Assembly: GCA_020073385.1 (NCBI GenBank)
Contig: JAIQFH010000049.1
Location: forward strand, 1-58,100
DNA length: 58,100 nucleotides
Direction of reading: 5' to 3'
Source: Terriglobia bacterium
GTDB lineage: Bacteria > Acidobacteriota > Terriglobia > Terriglobales > Acidobacteriaceae
A model generated the notes under the pieces. That model had not been told where the DNA came from, did no database searches, and saw nothing but the letters and a program-made list of their open reading frames with translations. Both the position numbers and the translations under genes were made by a program. The stretch's first letter is position 1, and each line of letters begins with the position of its first letter. This document shows, in pieces, positions 15,751 to 24,582 of this stretch.

Positions 15751-15861
15751 CCTTGTCATCCTGAGCGGCAGCTTTTGCCGCGAGGGATCCATGCATTCTG
15801 CCGGTGTGGGCAGAACTGCATAGGTCCTTCGGCGCAAAGAACGCGCCTCAGGATGACAAGG
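15751..15861. repeat. CTTGTCATCCTGAG inverted repeat
   Basis: CCTTGTCATCCTGAG (15751-15765) pairs with CTCAGGATGACAAGG (15847-15861). Inside lie ATGCATTCTGCC and GCATAGGTCCTTCGGCG. A sister copy with the same ends and inner CATAGGTCCTTCGG is at 50380-50470. Confidence 0.85.
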
Positions 15862-15903
15862 CGTGTCATTCACCAATCACCAATCACTAATCAACAATTA
15901 GCC

Positions 15904-16749
15904 TCACCGGGGCTTCCACTTATTCAGGAACGCCACGAGAAACTCGGGCGCCAGGCTGCGCGCATCTTCGAACTCCCCGTTCTTCTGACTGGCAACGAGT
16001 TGGCCATCGCTTTCGGCCACGGCCAACGCCGGGATTCCTTTATTGAGTGGAATTTCGTATTTCTTCACCAAATCCGTATTTTTCTCTTCTTCCGGGCCGA
16101 GATCGATGTGAACCACTTCGTAGTTCGCTACGAGGATCGGCGCGATATCCGGACGCTGAAAAGCCAAGTCGAGCACGTGACAGTCGAAGCACCAGTTGGC
16201 GCCGAAGACGAGCAGCAAACGCTTGTGCGCGTTCGCGGCCTTCTCTTCGACCTCTTTGATTTCGGCATGCGCGTTTGCGCCCGCCGGATAGATATTTTTC
16301 TTCATATCCGATGGTTGCCTGAGTTTCGGGGAATTCGTTAGCTCCACCGAAATCAGCCTCCACTGGTTGCCTTGTTGTTGCCACGACTGATCTTCGGTAA
16401 CCCAGAACGTCGGCGCATTGGGCAGGCCGGGAACGACTTCGGCGCGAAAGATATAACTGATATGGCCATGCCGCGGCTCATTGCGGACAACATACGTTTT
16501 CATCGACCGCGGTTTCCACACGAGCCAGAATCCGATGTCGGTGTCGGCTCCGCTCTTGGTCAAGTTGACCTGAACCTGTGCTGGAGGATCGGTGCTGTAC
16601 AAGGACTTGAGCGCCGCGGCATCGCCGGAGAGCACGGCGCTCTTCCATTGCTCAAACGGAGCGAAGGTGGGAGCCGGTTGCGGCGTTTGAGCGAAGGCAA
16701 AGAAAGCAACCAGCATCAATGCCGATGCGAATTGAATGATCTTGCCCAT
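15904..16749 (-). CDS. Exported thioredoxin-like protein
   Basis: A 281-residue protein with a signal peptide (1-20, ending AFAFAQ). Residues about 30-150 form an NTF2/SnoaL-like domain by appearance. Residues about 165-281 are thioredoxin-like with the motif GANWCFDCHVLD. The CFDC active site suggests a thiol-disulfide reductase or isomerase, possibly acting outside the cytoplasmic membrane. It begins only seven bases after the ABC ATPase and lies before the permease, so the three are one operon. It may keep an exported substrate or the permease's extracellular domain reduced. That role is inference. Confidence 0.8.
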   Translation of the reverse strand: MGKIIQFASALMLVAFFAFAQTPQPAPTFAPFEQWKSAVLSGDAAALKSLYSTDPPAQVQVNLTKSGADTDIGFWLVWKPRSMKTYVVRNEPRHGHISYIFRAEVVPGLPNAPTFWVTEDQSWQQQGNQWRLISVELTNSPKLRQPSDMKKNIYPAGANAHAEIKEVEEKAANAHKRLLLVFGANWCFDCHVLDLAFQRPDIAPILVANYEVVHIDLGPEEEKNTDLVKKYEIPLNKGIPALAVAESDGQLVASQKNGEFEDARSLAPEFLVAFLNKWKPR

Positions 16750-16755
16750 TTTCCC

Positions 16756-17688
16756 TCACTCTTCCCGCAAATGCCGTCCGGTCAGGCGGACGAATACATC
16801 TTCCAGGCTGGCTTGCCGCGTCGTCAGATGCTGCAACTCGCCACCCTGCTTGTCGATGGTTTCGAGCAAGGCAGGAATTGTCAGATGTGGTTGCTTGACG
16901 TTCAACGCGATCAATCCTTCATCTTCGCGCACCGACTCGACGCTGGGCAGGGCGCGCCACGCGGGCAGAGCGGCACCGTCATGATTGCCGCTCACGGAGA
17001 ACTCCACCACGTGATGCCCGCCAAGCCGGTTGATCAGATCCGCGGGTGAGCCTTCGGCGATGATCTGTCCGTGATCCACGATCGCCAACCGGTCGCACAG
17101 CCGTTCGGCTTCGTCCATGTAGTGAGTGGTGAGCAGAACGGTCCCGCCATTTTTCTGGAAGGCGCGAATGATGTCCCACAATTGCCGCCGGCTCTGGGGA
17201 TCGAGACCAGTGGTGGGCTCATCCAGAAACAGAATCTTGGGATTGCACACCAGCGCTGTGGCTACTGCGAGCCGTTGCCGCTGACCACCGGAAAGCTTTC
17301 CCACCCACGAATCGGCCTTCTCGGTAAGTTCCAGTTGCTCCATGACTTCATCGGTGGGGCGTGGTTCGCGGTAGAAGCTGGCAAATAGGTCGATAGTCTC
17401 CCGCACCGTCAGCTTTTCAGAAAGGCGCGTTTCCTGCAGCGATATGCCGAGCCACTCGCGCATCTCGCGCTCGTTCTCATTCCAGGAATGTCCGAAAATC
17501 GAAACCTGCCCGGAGGTAGGCTGCAGCAGGCCTTCAAGAATCTCAATGGTTGTGGTCTTGCCTGCGCCGTTCGGCCCCAAAAGGCCGAAGCACTCGCCCA
17601 CCTGGATCTCCAGGTTCAATCCGCGCACGGCCTCGACTTTTCCGTCGTAAGTCTTGCGCAAGTCGCGGCACTGAATGGCAACGGTCAT
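16756..17688 (-). CDS. ABC transporter ATP-binding protein
   Basis: The ATPase of an ABC-2 exporter. The order of motifs is complete: Walker A GPNGAGKTTT, Q-loop near QETRLSEKL, signature LSGGQRQRLAVA, Walker B ILFLDEPTTGLD, and H-loop TTHYMDEAERLC. A C-terminal extension (about 215-310) is of the DUF4162 type. The start at 17688 (MTVAIQCRDL) is chosen because the domain starts there. An upstream ATG at 17745 would add 19 residues, and neither has a clear ribosome binding site. It leads an operon with the thioredoxin-like gene and the permease. Confidence 0.92.
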   Translation of the reverse strand: MTVAIQCRDLRKTYDGKVEAVRGLNLEIQVGECFGLLGPNGAGKTTTIEILEGLLQPTSGQVSIFGHSWNENEREMREWLGISLQETRLSEKLTVRETIDLFASFYREPRPTDEVMEQLELTEKADSWVGKLSGGQRQRLAVATALVCNPKILFLDEPTTGLDPQSRRQLWDIIRAFQKNGGTVLLTTHYMDEAERLCDRLAIVDHGQIIAEGSPADLINRLGGHHVVEFSVSGNHDGAALPAWRALPSVESVREDEGLIALNVKQPHLTIPALLETIDKQGGELQHLTTRQASLEDVFVRLTGRHLREE

Positions 17689-17766
17689 GGAATCGAATAC
17701 GGCGACAAGGTTGACGGCGAAGGATTCAGAAACCGAGATCGCCATTATACAGACGGCACATCGGAG

Positions 17767-17930
17767 AATTGTGTAGCCCAGGACGCCCTCGTCCGGGGTT
17801 GCGCGAAGAGCAATGCCGACGGCTGCAAGTATTCGCTGCTGGTGACCTTACGTCGTCGCACGCTCCCCTTCCCCTTCGCTTTGCTCAGGGTCAGGGGTCG
17901 CAGGGCGGACGAAGGCGTCCGCCCCTACAC
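17767..17930. repeat. GTGTAGCCC...CGTCCGCCCCTACAC repeat
   Basis: It begins AATTGTGTAGCCCAGGACGCC and ends GGCGTCCGCCCCTACAC; the ends are loosely complementary. A copy with the same ends and order is at 29568-29688 between hoxU and hoxY. Confidence 0.75.
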
Positions 17931-18047
17931 CAAATGGATGAGTACACATCCAGTTATTGCCAAACGCGCGGGTGTGAACTTCGACGGCAACTCCGGATGC
18001 TCGCTAACTGGTGCGATTACCTTGGTTTCGGGACAACCCCAAAAATC

Positions 18048-18061
18048 GTGATCCCCGTCAC
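18048..18061. promoter_or_regulatory. GTGA-N6-TCAC palindrome upstream of the TonB-to-Kor operon
   Basis: GTGATCCCCGTCAC lies 130 bases before the TonB start. It has the core of CRP/FNR-family operators and matches sites before usp, hoxE, gdhA and nfnA. No convincing -10 box was found at the spacing expected. Confidence 0.5.
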
Positions 18062-18191
18062 TAAGTTCCGTGATGTGGGCCATTTGCCCTGATTGAGCAT
18101 TGAACGAAGATGTGTTTGGAATGTGACGGCTGTGAGCGTCTTCCAGGGTTTGTTAGTGGAATCCGCGGCAGGGGTGAGGTAGGAGGTTCCG

Positions 18192-19058
18192 ATGGGCACT
18201 ATTGAGATTCATGAGCCAGAGGTAAAAGAAGTCAAACCAGCGAGCCGTCCTTCGGCGGCGGTGCTACCCAAGTCTGATCTGGTGGTGGCCAAGTTCACGC
18301 CGAGGCCGATGTTCGCCGATAGCATCTTGGAATTCGGGCAGCAGAAGAAGCGGTTCTCTTTTGCGACAATGACCTCCTTTGTTTTGAACTGCTTGGCTGT
18401 CGGCATCATGCTGATCATGCCGTTGGTCTTCACCGAAAGCCTGCCCAAAGCACAACTGTTAACGTTTCTGGTGGCCCCGCCCCCCCCGCCCCCGCCACCG
18501 CCGCCGGCCGTCGAGCAGGTGCAGAGGGTGGTGCGGCAGATCCAGACTGACATGTTGAACACCGGCCAGTTGCGTACGCCGAGCCGGATTCCACAGAAAG
18601 TACAGATGATTCGAGAAGAGGAGGCGCCGCCGCCGATGCCGGCCACGGGTGGCGTGGTGGGAGGCGTCCCGGGAGGCATTCCGGGCGGACAACTGGGCGG
18701 CGTGATCGGAGGCATCGTCAGCGCAACCTCCAACGCTGCAGTTCCTAAGTTCGTCCCGGTAATTCCACAACGTGTGCGTATCTCGCAAGGCGTGACGCGA
18801 GGACTTCTAATTCAAAAAATAGAGCCGCAGTATCCGCCGCTGGCACGGGCGGCGCGAGTGCAGGGAGACGTGGTTCTGACCGCAATTATCGATGCCAACG
18901 GACAGATCACGAATCTGCAACTGCAAAGCGGACACCCGATGCTGGTTCCGGCAGCAATCGCCGCCGTGCGACAGTGGCGTTACAAACCGTATTTGCTCAA
19001 TGGTCAACCGGTCGAGGTGGAGACCACCATCACCGTGATCTTCTCCCTATCGTCTTGA
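18192..19058 (+). CDS. TonB-family energy transducer
   Basis: A 288-residue protein that couples the inner-membrane proton force to outer-membrane transport or secretion. A cytoplasmic stretch (1-55) is followed by one transmembrane helix (about 57-82). Then come a run of 14 prolines beginning near residue 95, a Gly/Val-rich linker (about 150-175), and a TonB C-terminal domain (about 200-288) with KIEPQYPPLARAARVQGDVV and AAVRQWRYKPYLLNGQPVEV. The long N-terminal cytoplasmic part and the glycine-rich linker are less usual. It is first in a seven-gene plus-strand run with short gaps. No ExbB/ExbD genes are nearby. Confidence 0.9.
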   Translation: MGTIEIHEPEVKEVKPASRPSAAVLPKSDLVVAKFTPRPMFADSILEFGQQKKRFSFATMTSFVLNCLAVGIMLIMPLVFTESLPKAQLLTFLVAPPPPPPPPPPAVEQVQRVVRQIQTDMLNTGQLRTPSRIPQKVQMIREEEAPPPMPATGGVVGGVPGGIPGGQLGGVIGGIVSATSNAAVPKFVPVIPQRVRISQGVTRGLLIQKIEPQYPPLARAARVQGDVVLTAIIDANGQITNLQLQSGHPMLVPAAIAAVRQWRYKPYLLNGQPVEVETTITVIFSLSS

Positions 19059-19093
19059 GGGAAATTGCTTCTGGGACTGGCAGGAGTTTAAAC

Positions 19094-19585
19094 ATGGCTT
19101 CAGAATATACTTATCGCGTTTCGGCCTGGTGGACCTCAGGCCGCACTGGACTGGCTAAGTGCGAGTCCTCACCCAACACGATCCACTTCTCGGAAGCGGC
19201 AGAGTTGGGCGGGCTTCAGGGTCGCTGGACGCCCGAGCAACTGCTGCTCTGCGCCCTCGCTGGCTGCTTTACCACGACTTTTCATGATGTGGCGAGAAGC
19301 GCGAAGTTCGAGTACACCGACCTGGAAGTGGAGATCGAAGGCAGTGTCCACCGCACCAGGGCCACAGGATGCAACTTCAATGAAATCCTTATCCGTCCCC
19401 GGTTGAAGGTGCATTCTGAAGATCAAATCGAGGCTGGGCTCACGCTCTTGCGGCGTACGAAATCGGTGTGCATGATTTCGCGGGCCATTACGGTTCCACA
19501 GACGCTGGAACCCACTGTGGAGAGCATCAAGGTGCCGGTCGAAGGCTGGAGCAGTCAAGACGCGACCGTCAAACTTGGGGTGTGA
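19094..19585 (+). CDS. OsmC/Ohr-family peroxiredoxin-like protein
   Basis: A 163-residue protein of the OsmC/Ohr family, which reduces organic hydroperoxides with a cysteine pair. The peroxidatic Cys is in LLLCALAGCFTTTF and the resolving Cys in TKSVCMISRAI. The start at 19094 (MASEYTY) follows GGAG at 19083. It lies 35 bases after tonB and 40 before the RsbRD-like gene. Within an operon for an oxygen-sensitive iron-sulfur/TPP oxidoreductase, a protective role against peroxides is a reasonable inference. Confidence 0.88.
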   Translation: MASEYTYRVSAWWTSGRTGLAKCESSPNTIHFSEAAELGGLQGRWTPEQLLLCALAGCFTTTFHDVARSAKFEYTDLEVEIEGSVHRTRATGCNFNEILIRPRLKVHSEDQIEAGLTLLRRTKSVCMISRAITVPQTLEPTVESIKVPVEGWSSQDATVKLGV

Positions 19586-19625
19586 AGCCGGGCCTCGTGT
19601 TCAGAATGGGGACGACGAGGGGGGT

Positions 19626-20099
19626 ATGATGATGTTTTCCTACAGACTCGTTCGTCTAATCGAATCTCACGCCGATGCACTTGCCGGGGGACTGGAAGAG
19701 CGAGTTCAGTCCAGTACCCAGGTCGCTCATTTCCGCAATATCCCCGCCCATGAATTGAGAGAGCGTGTCTATGAAATCTACCGCCACCTGGGCGAGTGGC
19801 TGCTGGGAAAAAACGAACTCGATATCGAGCACCGCTACCGCGAAATCGGAGCGCGCCGCGCACGGCAGCGCGTGCCGCTCAGTGAGGTTGTGCAGGCCAT
19901 CGTTCTTACCAAAGAGAATCTTTGGGAGTTCTTGAAGAGCGAAGCCGTGATGGACCGCGCGGTCGAGATCATGGGTGAGCTCGAATTACTGCAGATGCTG
20001 GAAATGTTTTTCGATCGGGCGATTTATTATGCCACTGTGGGGTATGAAGAAGAGGTGGCCCGAGCGCCGCGTGACGCCGGCATGCTGAGGGCCGTCTGA
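19626..20099 (+). CDS. RsbRD N-terminal-like sensor protein
   Basis: A 157-residue all-helical protein. It resembles the RsbRD_N domain found at the N-terminus of stressosome and histidine-kinase proteins: YRLVRLIESHADALAGGLEE, then REIGARRARQRVPLSEVVQA and ELELLQMLEMFFDRAIYYAT. No STAS, kinase or DNA-binding domain follows, so it is a stand-alone sensor or adaptor. The start at 19626 (MMMFSYR) is preferred; the longer frame overlaps osmC. It sits between osmC and the CoA-transferase gene. Function is not known. Confidence 0.7.
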   Translation: MMMFSYRLVRLIESHADALAGGLEERVQSSTQVAHFRNIPAHELRERVYEIYRHLGEWLLGKNELDIEHRYREIGARRARQRVPLSEVVQAIVLTKENLWEFLKSEAVMDRAVEIMGELELLQMLEMFFDRAIYYATVGYEEEVARAPRDAGMLRAV

Positions 20100-20115
20100 A
20101 GGGGAGCACATAAGG

Positions 20116-21453
20116 ATGTCGATGTCATGGGAGATGGAATACAAGAAGCGGCTGAAGACGGCAGACGAAGCGCTGGCCTGCGTGAAGTCGGGCATGCGGG
20201 TCTACATTCAGCCAGGCTGTGCCGAGCCTGAAACCCTAGTCGAGGCGCTGATGCGGCGGGCGCCCGACGTTTTCGATGTAGAAATCGTTCACATGATGAC
20301 CATGGGCTGCGCGCCCTACGTGGCGCCGGAGATGGCGGGCCATTTCCGGCACAACGCTGTCTTCATTGGCGGCAATGTGCGGGAAGCCATCAATGACGGC
20401 CGCGCCGATTACACCCCCATCTATCTGAGCGAGATCGAGGGCCTGTTCGAGAGTGGGCAGATGCCGCTCGACGTGGCTCTCATCGAAGTTTCGCCCCCGG
20501 ATTCGCACGGCTTCTGCAGCTTCGGTGTGGGCGTCGACACGACGCTTACCGCCGCCCGAGTTGCCAAGTATGTGGTGGCACAGATTAACGACTACATGCC
20601 GCGCACCTACGGCGACAGCTTCATTCACGTCGATGACATTGACGCGTTTGTGGAGTCCTCGCGGCCGCTGTGCGCGTTGAAGAAGCCCATCGTCACCGAT
20701 TTACAGGTCGCCATCGCAAAGAATGTCGCCGGCCTGATCGAAGACGGCGCCGTTCTGCAAACCGGCATCGGCGGCATTCCGGATGCGGTCTTGCCGATGC
20801 TGATGGATCGGAAAGATCTGGGCGTCCACAGCGAGCTGGTTTCCGACGGAGCCATACCTCTGATCGAGGCTGGCGTGCTGACCGGGGCGCGCAAGAACTT
20901 CAAGCCGCGCAAGATCATTCTGGGATTTGCCCTGGGGACGAAACGGCTGTTCGACTTCTTGGACAACAATCCCATCTTCGAATTCCATCCCACCGCATAT
21001 ACCAACGATCCCGGATTGATCGCCCGCAACGACAAGATGGTGGCGATCAATTCCGCGATCCAGGTGGATCTCACCGGGCAGGTCTGCTCCGATTCGATCG
21101 GCAACCAGTTCTACAGCGGCATCGGCGGGCAAGTGGACTTCATCCGGGGTGCATCGCGGTCCAAAGGTGGCAAGCCGATCATCGCGATCTCATCCACGGC
21201 AAAGAAAGGTGCAATTTCGCGGATCGTGCCCATGCTCGATCCTGGGGCGGGAGTAGTCACGTCGCGCGGTCTCGTTCGTTACATCGTGACTGAGTTTGGA
21301 GTGGCGTACCTGCACGGCAAGTCGATTCGTGAACGCGCCAAGGCGCTGATCGAGATTGCCCATCCCGACTTCCGTGCGGAGCTGTACGAGTATTGCGAAA
21401 AGACCAAGTGGTTGCAGAATCCGCATGCGGCGCAGACCGCAGCGATGAGATAG
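20116..21453 (+). CDS. Acetyl-CoA hydrolase / 4-hydroxybutyrate-type CoA-transferase
   Basis: A family I-type CoA-transferase of 445 residues. It moves CoA between acyl-CoA and a carboxylic acid such as acetate, through a glutamyl-CoA intermediate. The conserved block GVHSELVSDG carries Glu240, placed like the catalytic Glu of 4-hydroxybutyrate CoA-transferase. The preceding LQTGIGGIPDAVLPML and the later FYSGIGGQVDFIRGA also fit. It is 17 bases after the RsbRD-like gene and 18 before the ferredoxin gene. Coupled to the downstream 2-oxoacid oxidoreductase it could turn its acyl-CoA product into free acid, or the reverse. Exact substrate cannot be read from sequence. Confidence 0.88.
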   Translation: MSMSWEMEYKKRLKTADEALACVKSGMRVYIQPGCAEPETLVEALMRRAPDVFDVEIVHMMTMGCAPYVAPEMAGHFRHNAVFIGGNVREAINDGRADYTPIYLSEIEGLFESGQMPLDVALIEVSPPDSHGFCSFGVGVDTTLTAARVAKYVVAQINDYMPRTYGDSFIHVDDIDAFVESSRPLCALKKPIVTDLQVAIAKNVAGLIEDGAVLQTGIGGIPDAVLPMLMDRKDLGVHSELVSDGAIPLIEAGVLTGARKNFKPRKIILGFALGTKRLFDFLDNNPIFEFHPTAYTNDPGLIARNDKMVAINSAIQVDLTGQVCSDSIGNQFYSGIGGQVDFIRGASRSKGGKPIIAISSTAKKGAISRIVPMLDPGAGVVTSRGLVRYIVTEFGVAYLHGKSIRERAKALIEIAHPDFRAELYEYCEKTKWLQNPHAAQTAAMR

Positions 21454-21471
21454 AGAAATGAGGTGGCAAGC

Positions 21472-21756
21472 ATGGCGGGCCCAGCGCGGGGTAAAGTGGC
21501 GGTCGATGTCGAGGAGTGCAAGGGATGCGGGTTGTGCGTGGAATCCTGCCCGCCCAAGTGTCTGGAACTATCTCCTGAATTGAGCCATTACGGCGTGCAT
21601 CCGGCGCGTTACACCGGCCACGATTGCACCGGATGCGGCATCTGCTTCTATTGCTGTCCGGAACCTGGGGCCATCACCGTGTTCCGTCTGGCAGCTCCCC
21701 CCAAAGCCGCTCCGGTTCCCGTGCCGGCAGGAGGCGAACATGCGCCAGCTCTGTAA
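21472..21756 (+). CDS. Ferredoxin-type subunit of 2-oxoacid:ferredoxin oxidoreductase
   Basis: A 94-residue protein with two [4Fe-4S] motifs: [15 protein letters not shown] (about 15-30) and [15 protein letters not shown] (about 47-62). It serves as the delta or electron-transfer subunit that carries electrons from the TPP site. The start at 21472 is preferred to a GTG at 21463. The end overlaps the alpha-subunit gene by 17 bases, which points to coupled translation and supports the subunit assignment. Confidence 0.9.
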   Translation: MAGPARGKVAVDVEECKGCGLCVESCPPKCLELSPELSHYGVHPARYTGHDCTGCGICFYCCPEPGAITVFRLAAPPKAAPVPVPAGGEHAPAL

Positions 21757-22792
21757 AGGCAACGTTGCCGTCATCAAGGGCGCGGTGCTCGCCGGATGCC
21801 GCGCTTATTACGGATATCCGATCACGCCGGCCAGCGAAGTCGCTGAAGCCGCGGCGCTCTATTTCCCTGAGATCGGCGGCACGTTCGTGCAGGCCGAAAG
21901 CGAGACGGCCTCTATCAACATGGTGTACGGCGCGGCGTCCGCCGGTATACGCGTTATGACGGCTTCTTCCGGCCCGGGCCTCAGCCTGATGCAGGAAGGC
22001 ATCTCCTATCTGGCCGGAGCCGAACTGCCTTGCGTGATCGTAGACGTCATGCGCGGCGGACCTGGCCTGGGCAATATCGCACCGGAGCAGAGCGACTACT
22101 TCGCCATGGTCAAGGGCGGAGGCCACGGCAACTACCGCAATTTCGTGGTGGCGCCGGCATCGGTGCAGGAGATGGCGGATCTGACCATCCTTGCCTTCGA
22201 ACTGGCGGACAACTATCGCAATCCGGCGATTGTGTTGACGGACGGATTCGTCGGCCAGATGATGGAACCGCTCGATCTGCAATACCGCGAGATCGTGCCT
22301 CCGCCGAAACCGTGGGCGGTGCAGGGAACCGCCGGCACGCGCCAGAACATGATCAGCTCCATCTTCCTCGAGGCAGATGATCTGGAAGAGCATCAGCGCA
22401 AGATGGAAGCGAAGTACATTCGCGCCAAGCAGCGCGAAACGCGCTGCGAGGAATACCGCACCGAAGATGCAGAGTTACTGGTCGTCGGCTACGGCATCGT
22501 GTCGCGCGTGTTGCGTTCGGCGGTGGACGAGGCTCGCAAGCAGGGAATCAAGGTCGGACTGTTCCGTCCGATCACGTTGTGGCCATTTCCGTCGAACCAG
22601 TTGCTGACAGCCGCACTGCGTGCGGAGAAAGTGCTGGTCGTGGAACTCAGCAACGGGCAAATGGTGGAAGACGTCCGGCTCACGCTCGAGGGCAAGCGCC
22701 CGGTCGAGTTCTACGGACGCGTCGGGGGCAACGTGCCCGGCGTGGAGGAGTTGTTGGCGAAGATTGAAGAGCAGGTGCCGGCAGCGGTTTGA
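21740..22792 (+). CDS. 2-oxoacid:ferredoxin oxidoreductase alpha subunit (VorB/KorA-like)
   Basis: A 350-residue subunit with the pyrimidine-binding (PYR) domain of the TPP enzyme. Motifs: [18 protein letters not shown] near residue 25, then [21 protein letters not shown] with the TPP-activating Glu, and [20 protein letters not shown]. It is VorB/KorA-like in not carrying the gamma domain. The oxoacid (2-oxoisovalerate, 2-oxoglutarate, 2-oxobutyrate or pyruvate) cannot be fixed from sequence. It overlaps the ferredoxin gene. A repeat separates it from the beta-gamma gene. Confidence 0.9.
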   Translation: MRQLCKGNVAVIKGAVLAGCRAYYGYPITPASEVAEAAALYFPEIGGTFVQAESETASINMVYGAASAGIRVMTASSGPGLSLMQEGISYLAGAELPCVIVDVMRGGPGLGNIAPEQSDYFAMVKGGGHGNYRNFVVAPASVQEMADLTILAFELADNYRNPAIVLTDGFVGQMMEPLDLQYREIVPPPKPWAVQGTAGTRQNMISSIFLEADDLEEHQRKMEAKYIRAKQRETRCEEYRTEDAELLVVGYGIVSRVLRSAVDEARKQGIKVGLFRPITLWPFPSNQLLTAALRAEKVLVVELSNGQMVEDVRLTLEGKRPVEFYGRVGGNVPGVEELLAKIEEQVPAAV

Positions 22793-22825
22793 AAGTCATG
22801 TCTGATAAACGAGAGCTGCGCGCTG

Positions 22826-22957
22826 CTTGTCATTCCGACCCTGAGCGAAGCCGAAGGGGAGGAATCCCTACCCCGGGCAGTCGTGATGGTCGTAGGGATG
22901 CTTCGACTCCGCCGGAATCTCGCGTTGCTCGATTCCGGCTGCGCTCAGCATGACAAG
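22826..22957. repeat. CTTGTCATTCCGA...TGACAAG repeat inside the oxidoreductase operon
   Basis: CTTGTCATTCCGACCCTGAGCG at the left is answered by CGCTCAGCATGACAAG at the right, with inner inverted words GGAATCCCTAC/GTAGGGATGC. A sister is at 52931-53031. It sits between the alpha and beta-gamma genes. Confidence 0.85.
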
Positions 22958-22972
22958 TGAGGGAGCGAGACC

Positions 22973-24469
22973 ATGGCGGAACAAGACGTAATTCTGGAAG
23001 AACCGAAGACGGACAAATACGAGGTTGTGCACTCGAAGTCGCATCTGTTCTATCCCGAGTACGAACGCAAGTCTGATCTGAAACACCAGACGCACTATTG
23101 CCCCGGCTGCGGCCACGGCGTGGCGCACAAGCTTATTGCCGAGGCGCTGCAGGAACTCAAACTGCAGGATCAGACCATTCTCGTCAGCCCCGTCGGCTGC
23201 TCGGTGTTTGCGTACTATTACTTCGACGTAGGGAACGTGCAGGTCGCGCACGGTCGCGCTCCCGCGGCCGCCACTGGATTGAAGCGCGCCTGTCCGGACA
23301 AGATCGTGATTGCCTATCAGGGCGATGGCGACCTGGCTGCGATCGGGACCGCCGAGATCGTTCATGCCGCGAACCGCGGGGAGAAGATCAGCGTCTTTTT
23401 CGTCAACAATGCAATCTACGGCATGACGGGCGGTCAGATGGCGCCCACCACGTTGGTCGGCCAGCGCAGCACGACCTCTCCGTGGGGACGCCGCCCGGTG
23501 AACGAGGGCTTTCCGCTGCACATGGCCGAGATGCTCTCCTCACTTGAAGCTCCGGTTTACATCGAGCGGGTTGCGCTGTCGGACAACAAGAACATCATGA
23601 AGGCGCGCCGCGCGGTGCGCAAAGCGCTGGAACTGCAGCGCGACGGAGCGGGTTTCACCTTCGTCGAGATTCTTTCTCCTTGCCCGACGATCTGGGGCAA
23701 GGACCCGATCGAGGCGAGGAAGTGGGTTGGGGAGAAGATGATTCCGAGCTTCCCGCTGAACGTCTTCCGCGACAAGAAAATTGAAATCCCGAACAACAAC
23801 GTTCCGCCCCACAAGACGGTCGAAGAGATCGTTGAGGGCGAGCGCAAAGTTGCTCGTGAAGGCATGGTCCACGGACGCTCGCATCACTTCCAGCATCTTG
23901 GCATCAAGATCGCTGGATTCGGCGGCCAGGGTGTGCTGCTACTCGGCCAGCTTCTGGCGGAGATGGGTATGCGCGAGGGACTGGAAGTGAGTTGGCTGCC
24001 CTCTTACGGCCCCGAGATGCGCTCCGGCAGCGCGCACTGCCACGTCTGCCTCTCGAAAGACCGCATCGGATCGCCCGTGCTCTCGCGGCCCGACGTGCTG
24101 ATCGCCATGAACGAAATCTCGCTACGCAAGTTCGCTTCGCAGATTGCGCCCGGAGGCACGATCATCTACGGCCGCGAGCGATTGCCGGACGATCTGTCGA
24201 TTCCCAATGCGCAGGTCGTCTGCATCCCGGCGTCGGAGATCGCCGACAAGCTGGGATCGGCGAAGGTTGCCAATGTGGTCATGATGGGTGCGCTGCTCGA
24301 AGAGACCGAATGCCTCTCCTCCGAAACCGCGATGAAGGTGCTGGAAGCAAAGGTAAAGAATCTGGCGCTGCTCGAACTCGACCGCAAGGCGCTGGACGCT
24401 GGACGAGTCTACATTGACCATACGGTCGCGATCGGCGCCGTGACACAGGCCGACGGCTTCGCACAATAG
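22973..24469 (+). CDS. 2-oxoacid:ferredoxin oxidoreductase, fused beta and gamma subunits
   Basis: A 498-residue fusion. Residues about 35-300 are the beta (PP/TPP-binding) subunit: HYCPGCGHGVAH, SPVGCSVFAYYY, the TPP/Mg motif GDGDLAAIGTAE followed by NNAIYGMTGGQMAPTT. Residues about 305-490 are the gamma subunit: IKIAGFGGQGVLLLGQLLAE, PSYGPEMRSGSAHCHV. The pair is normally two genes (gamma often separate), so the fusion fixes their ratio. With the alpha and ferredoxin subunits the set is complete. The reaction is 2-oxoacid + CoA + oxidised ferredoxin to acyl-CoA + CO2 + reduced ferredoxin; the enzymes are generally oxygen sensitive. Confidence 0.92.
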   Translation: MAEQDVILEEPKTDKYEVVHSKSHLFYPEYERKSDLKHQTHYCPGCGHGVAHKLIAEALQELKLQDQTILVSPVGCSVFAYYYFDVGNVQVAHGRAPAAATGLKRACPDKIVIAYQGDGDLAAIGTAEIVHAANRGEKISVFFVNNAIYGMTGGQMAPTTLVGQRSTTSPWGRRPVNEGFPLHMAEMLSSLEAPVYIERVALSDNKNIMKARRAVRKALELQRDGAGFTFVEILSPCPTIWGKDPIEARKWVGEKMIPSFPLNVFRDKKIEIPNNNVPPHKTVEEIVEGERKVAREGMVHGRSHHFQHLGIKIAGFGGQGVLLLGQLLAEMGMREGLEVSWLPSYGPEMRSGSAHCHVCLSKDRIGSPVLSRPDVLIAMNEISLRKFASQIAPGGTIIYGRERLPDDLSIPNAQVVCIPASEIADKLGSAKVANVVMMGALLEETECLSSETAMKVLEAKVKNLALLELDRKALDAGRVYIDHTVAIGAVTQADGFAQ

Positions 24470-24582
24470 TCCCGACCTTTCGAACCAGTCGGAGGAGACT
24501 CGTCTGAAACCGATTGGTATCCTCTTCGGGGATTTTGAGCGTAATCGAGATGTTTCAACAACCACGCTGGCGACCACCGTTT

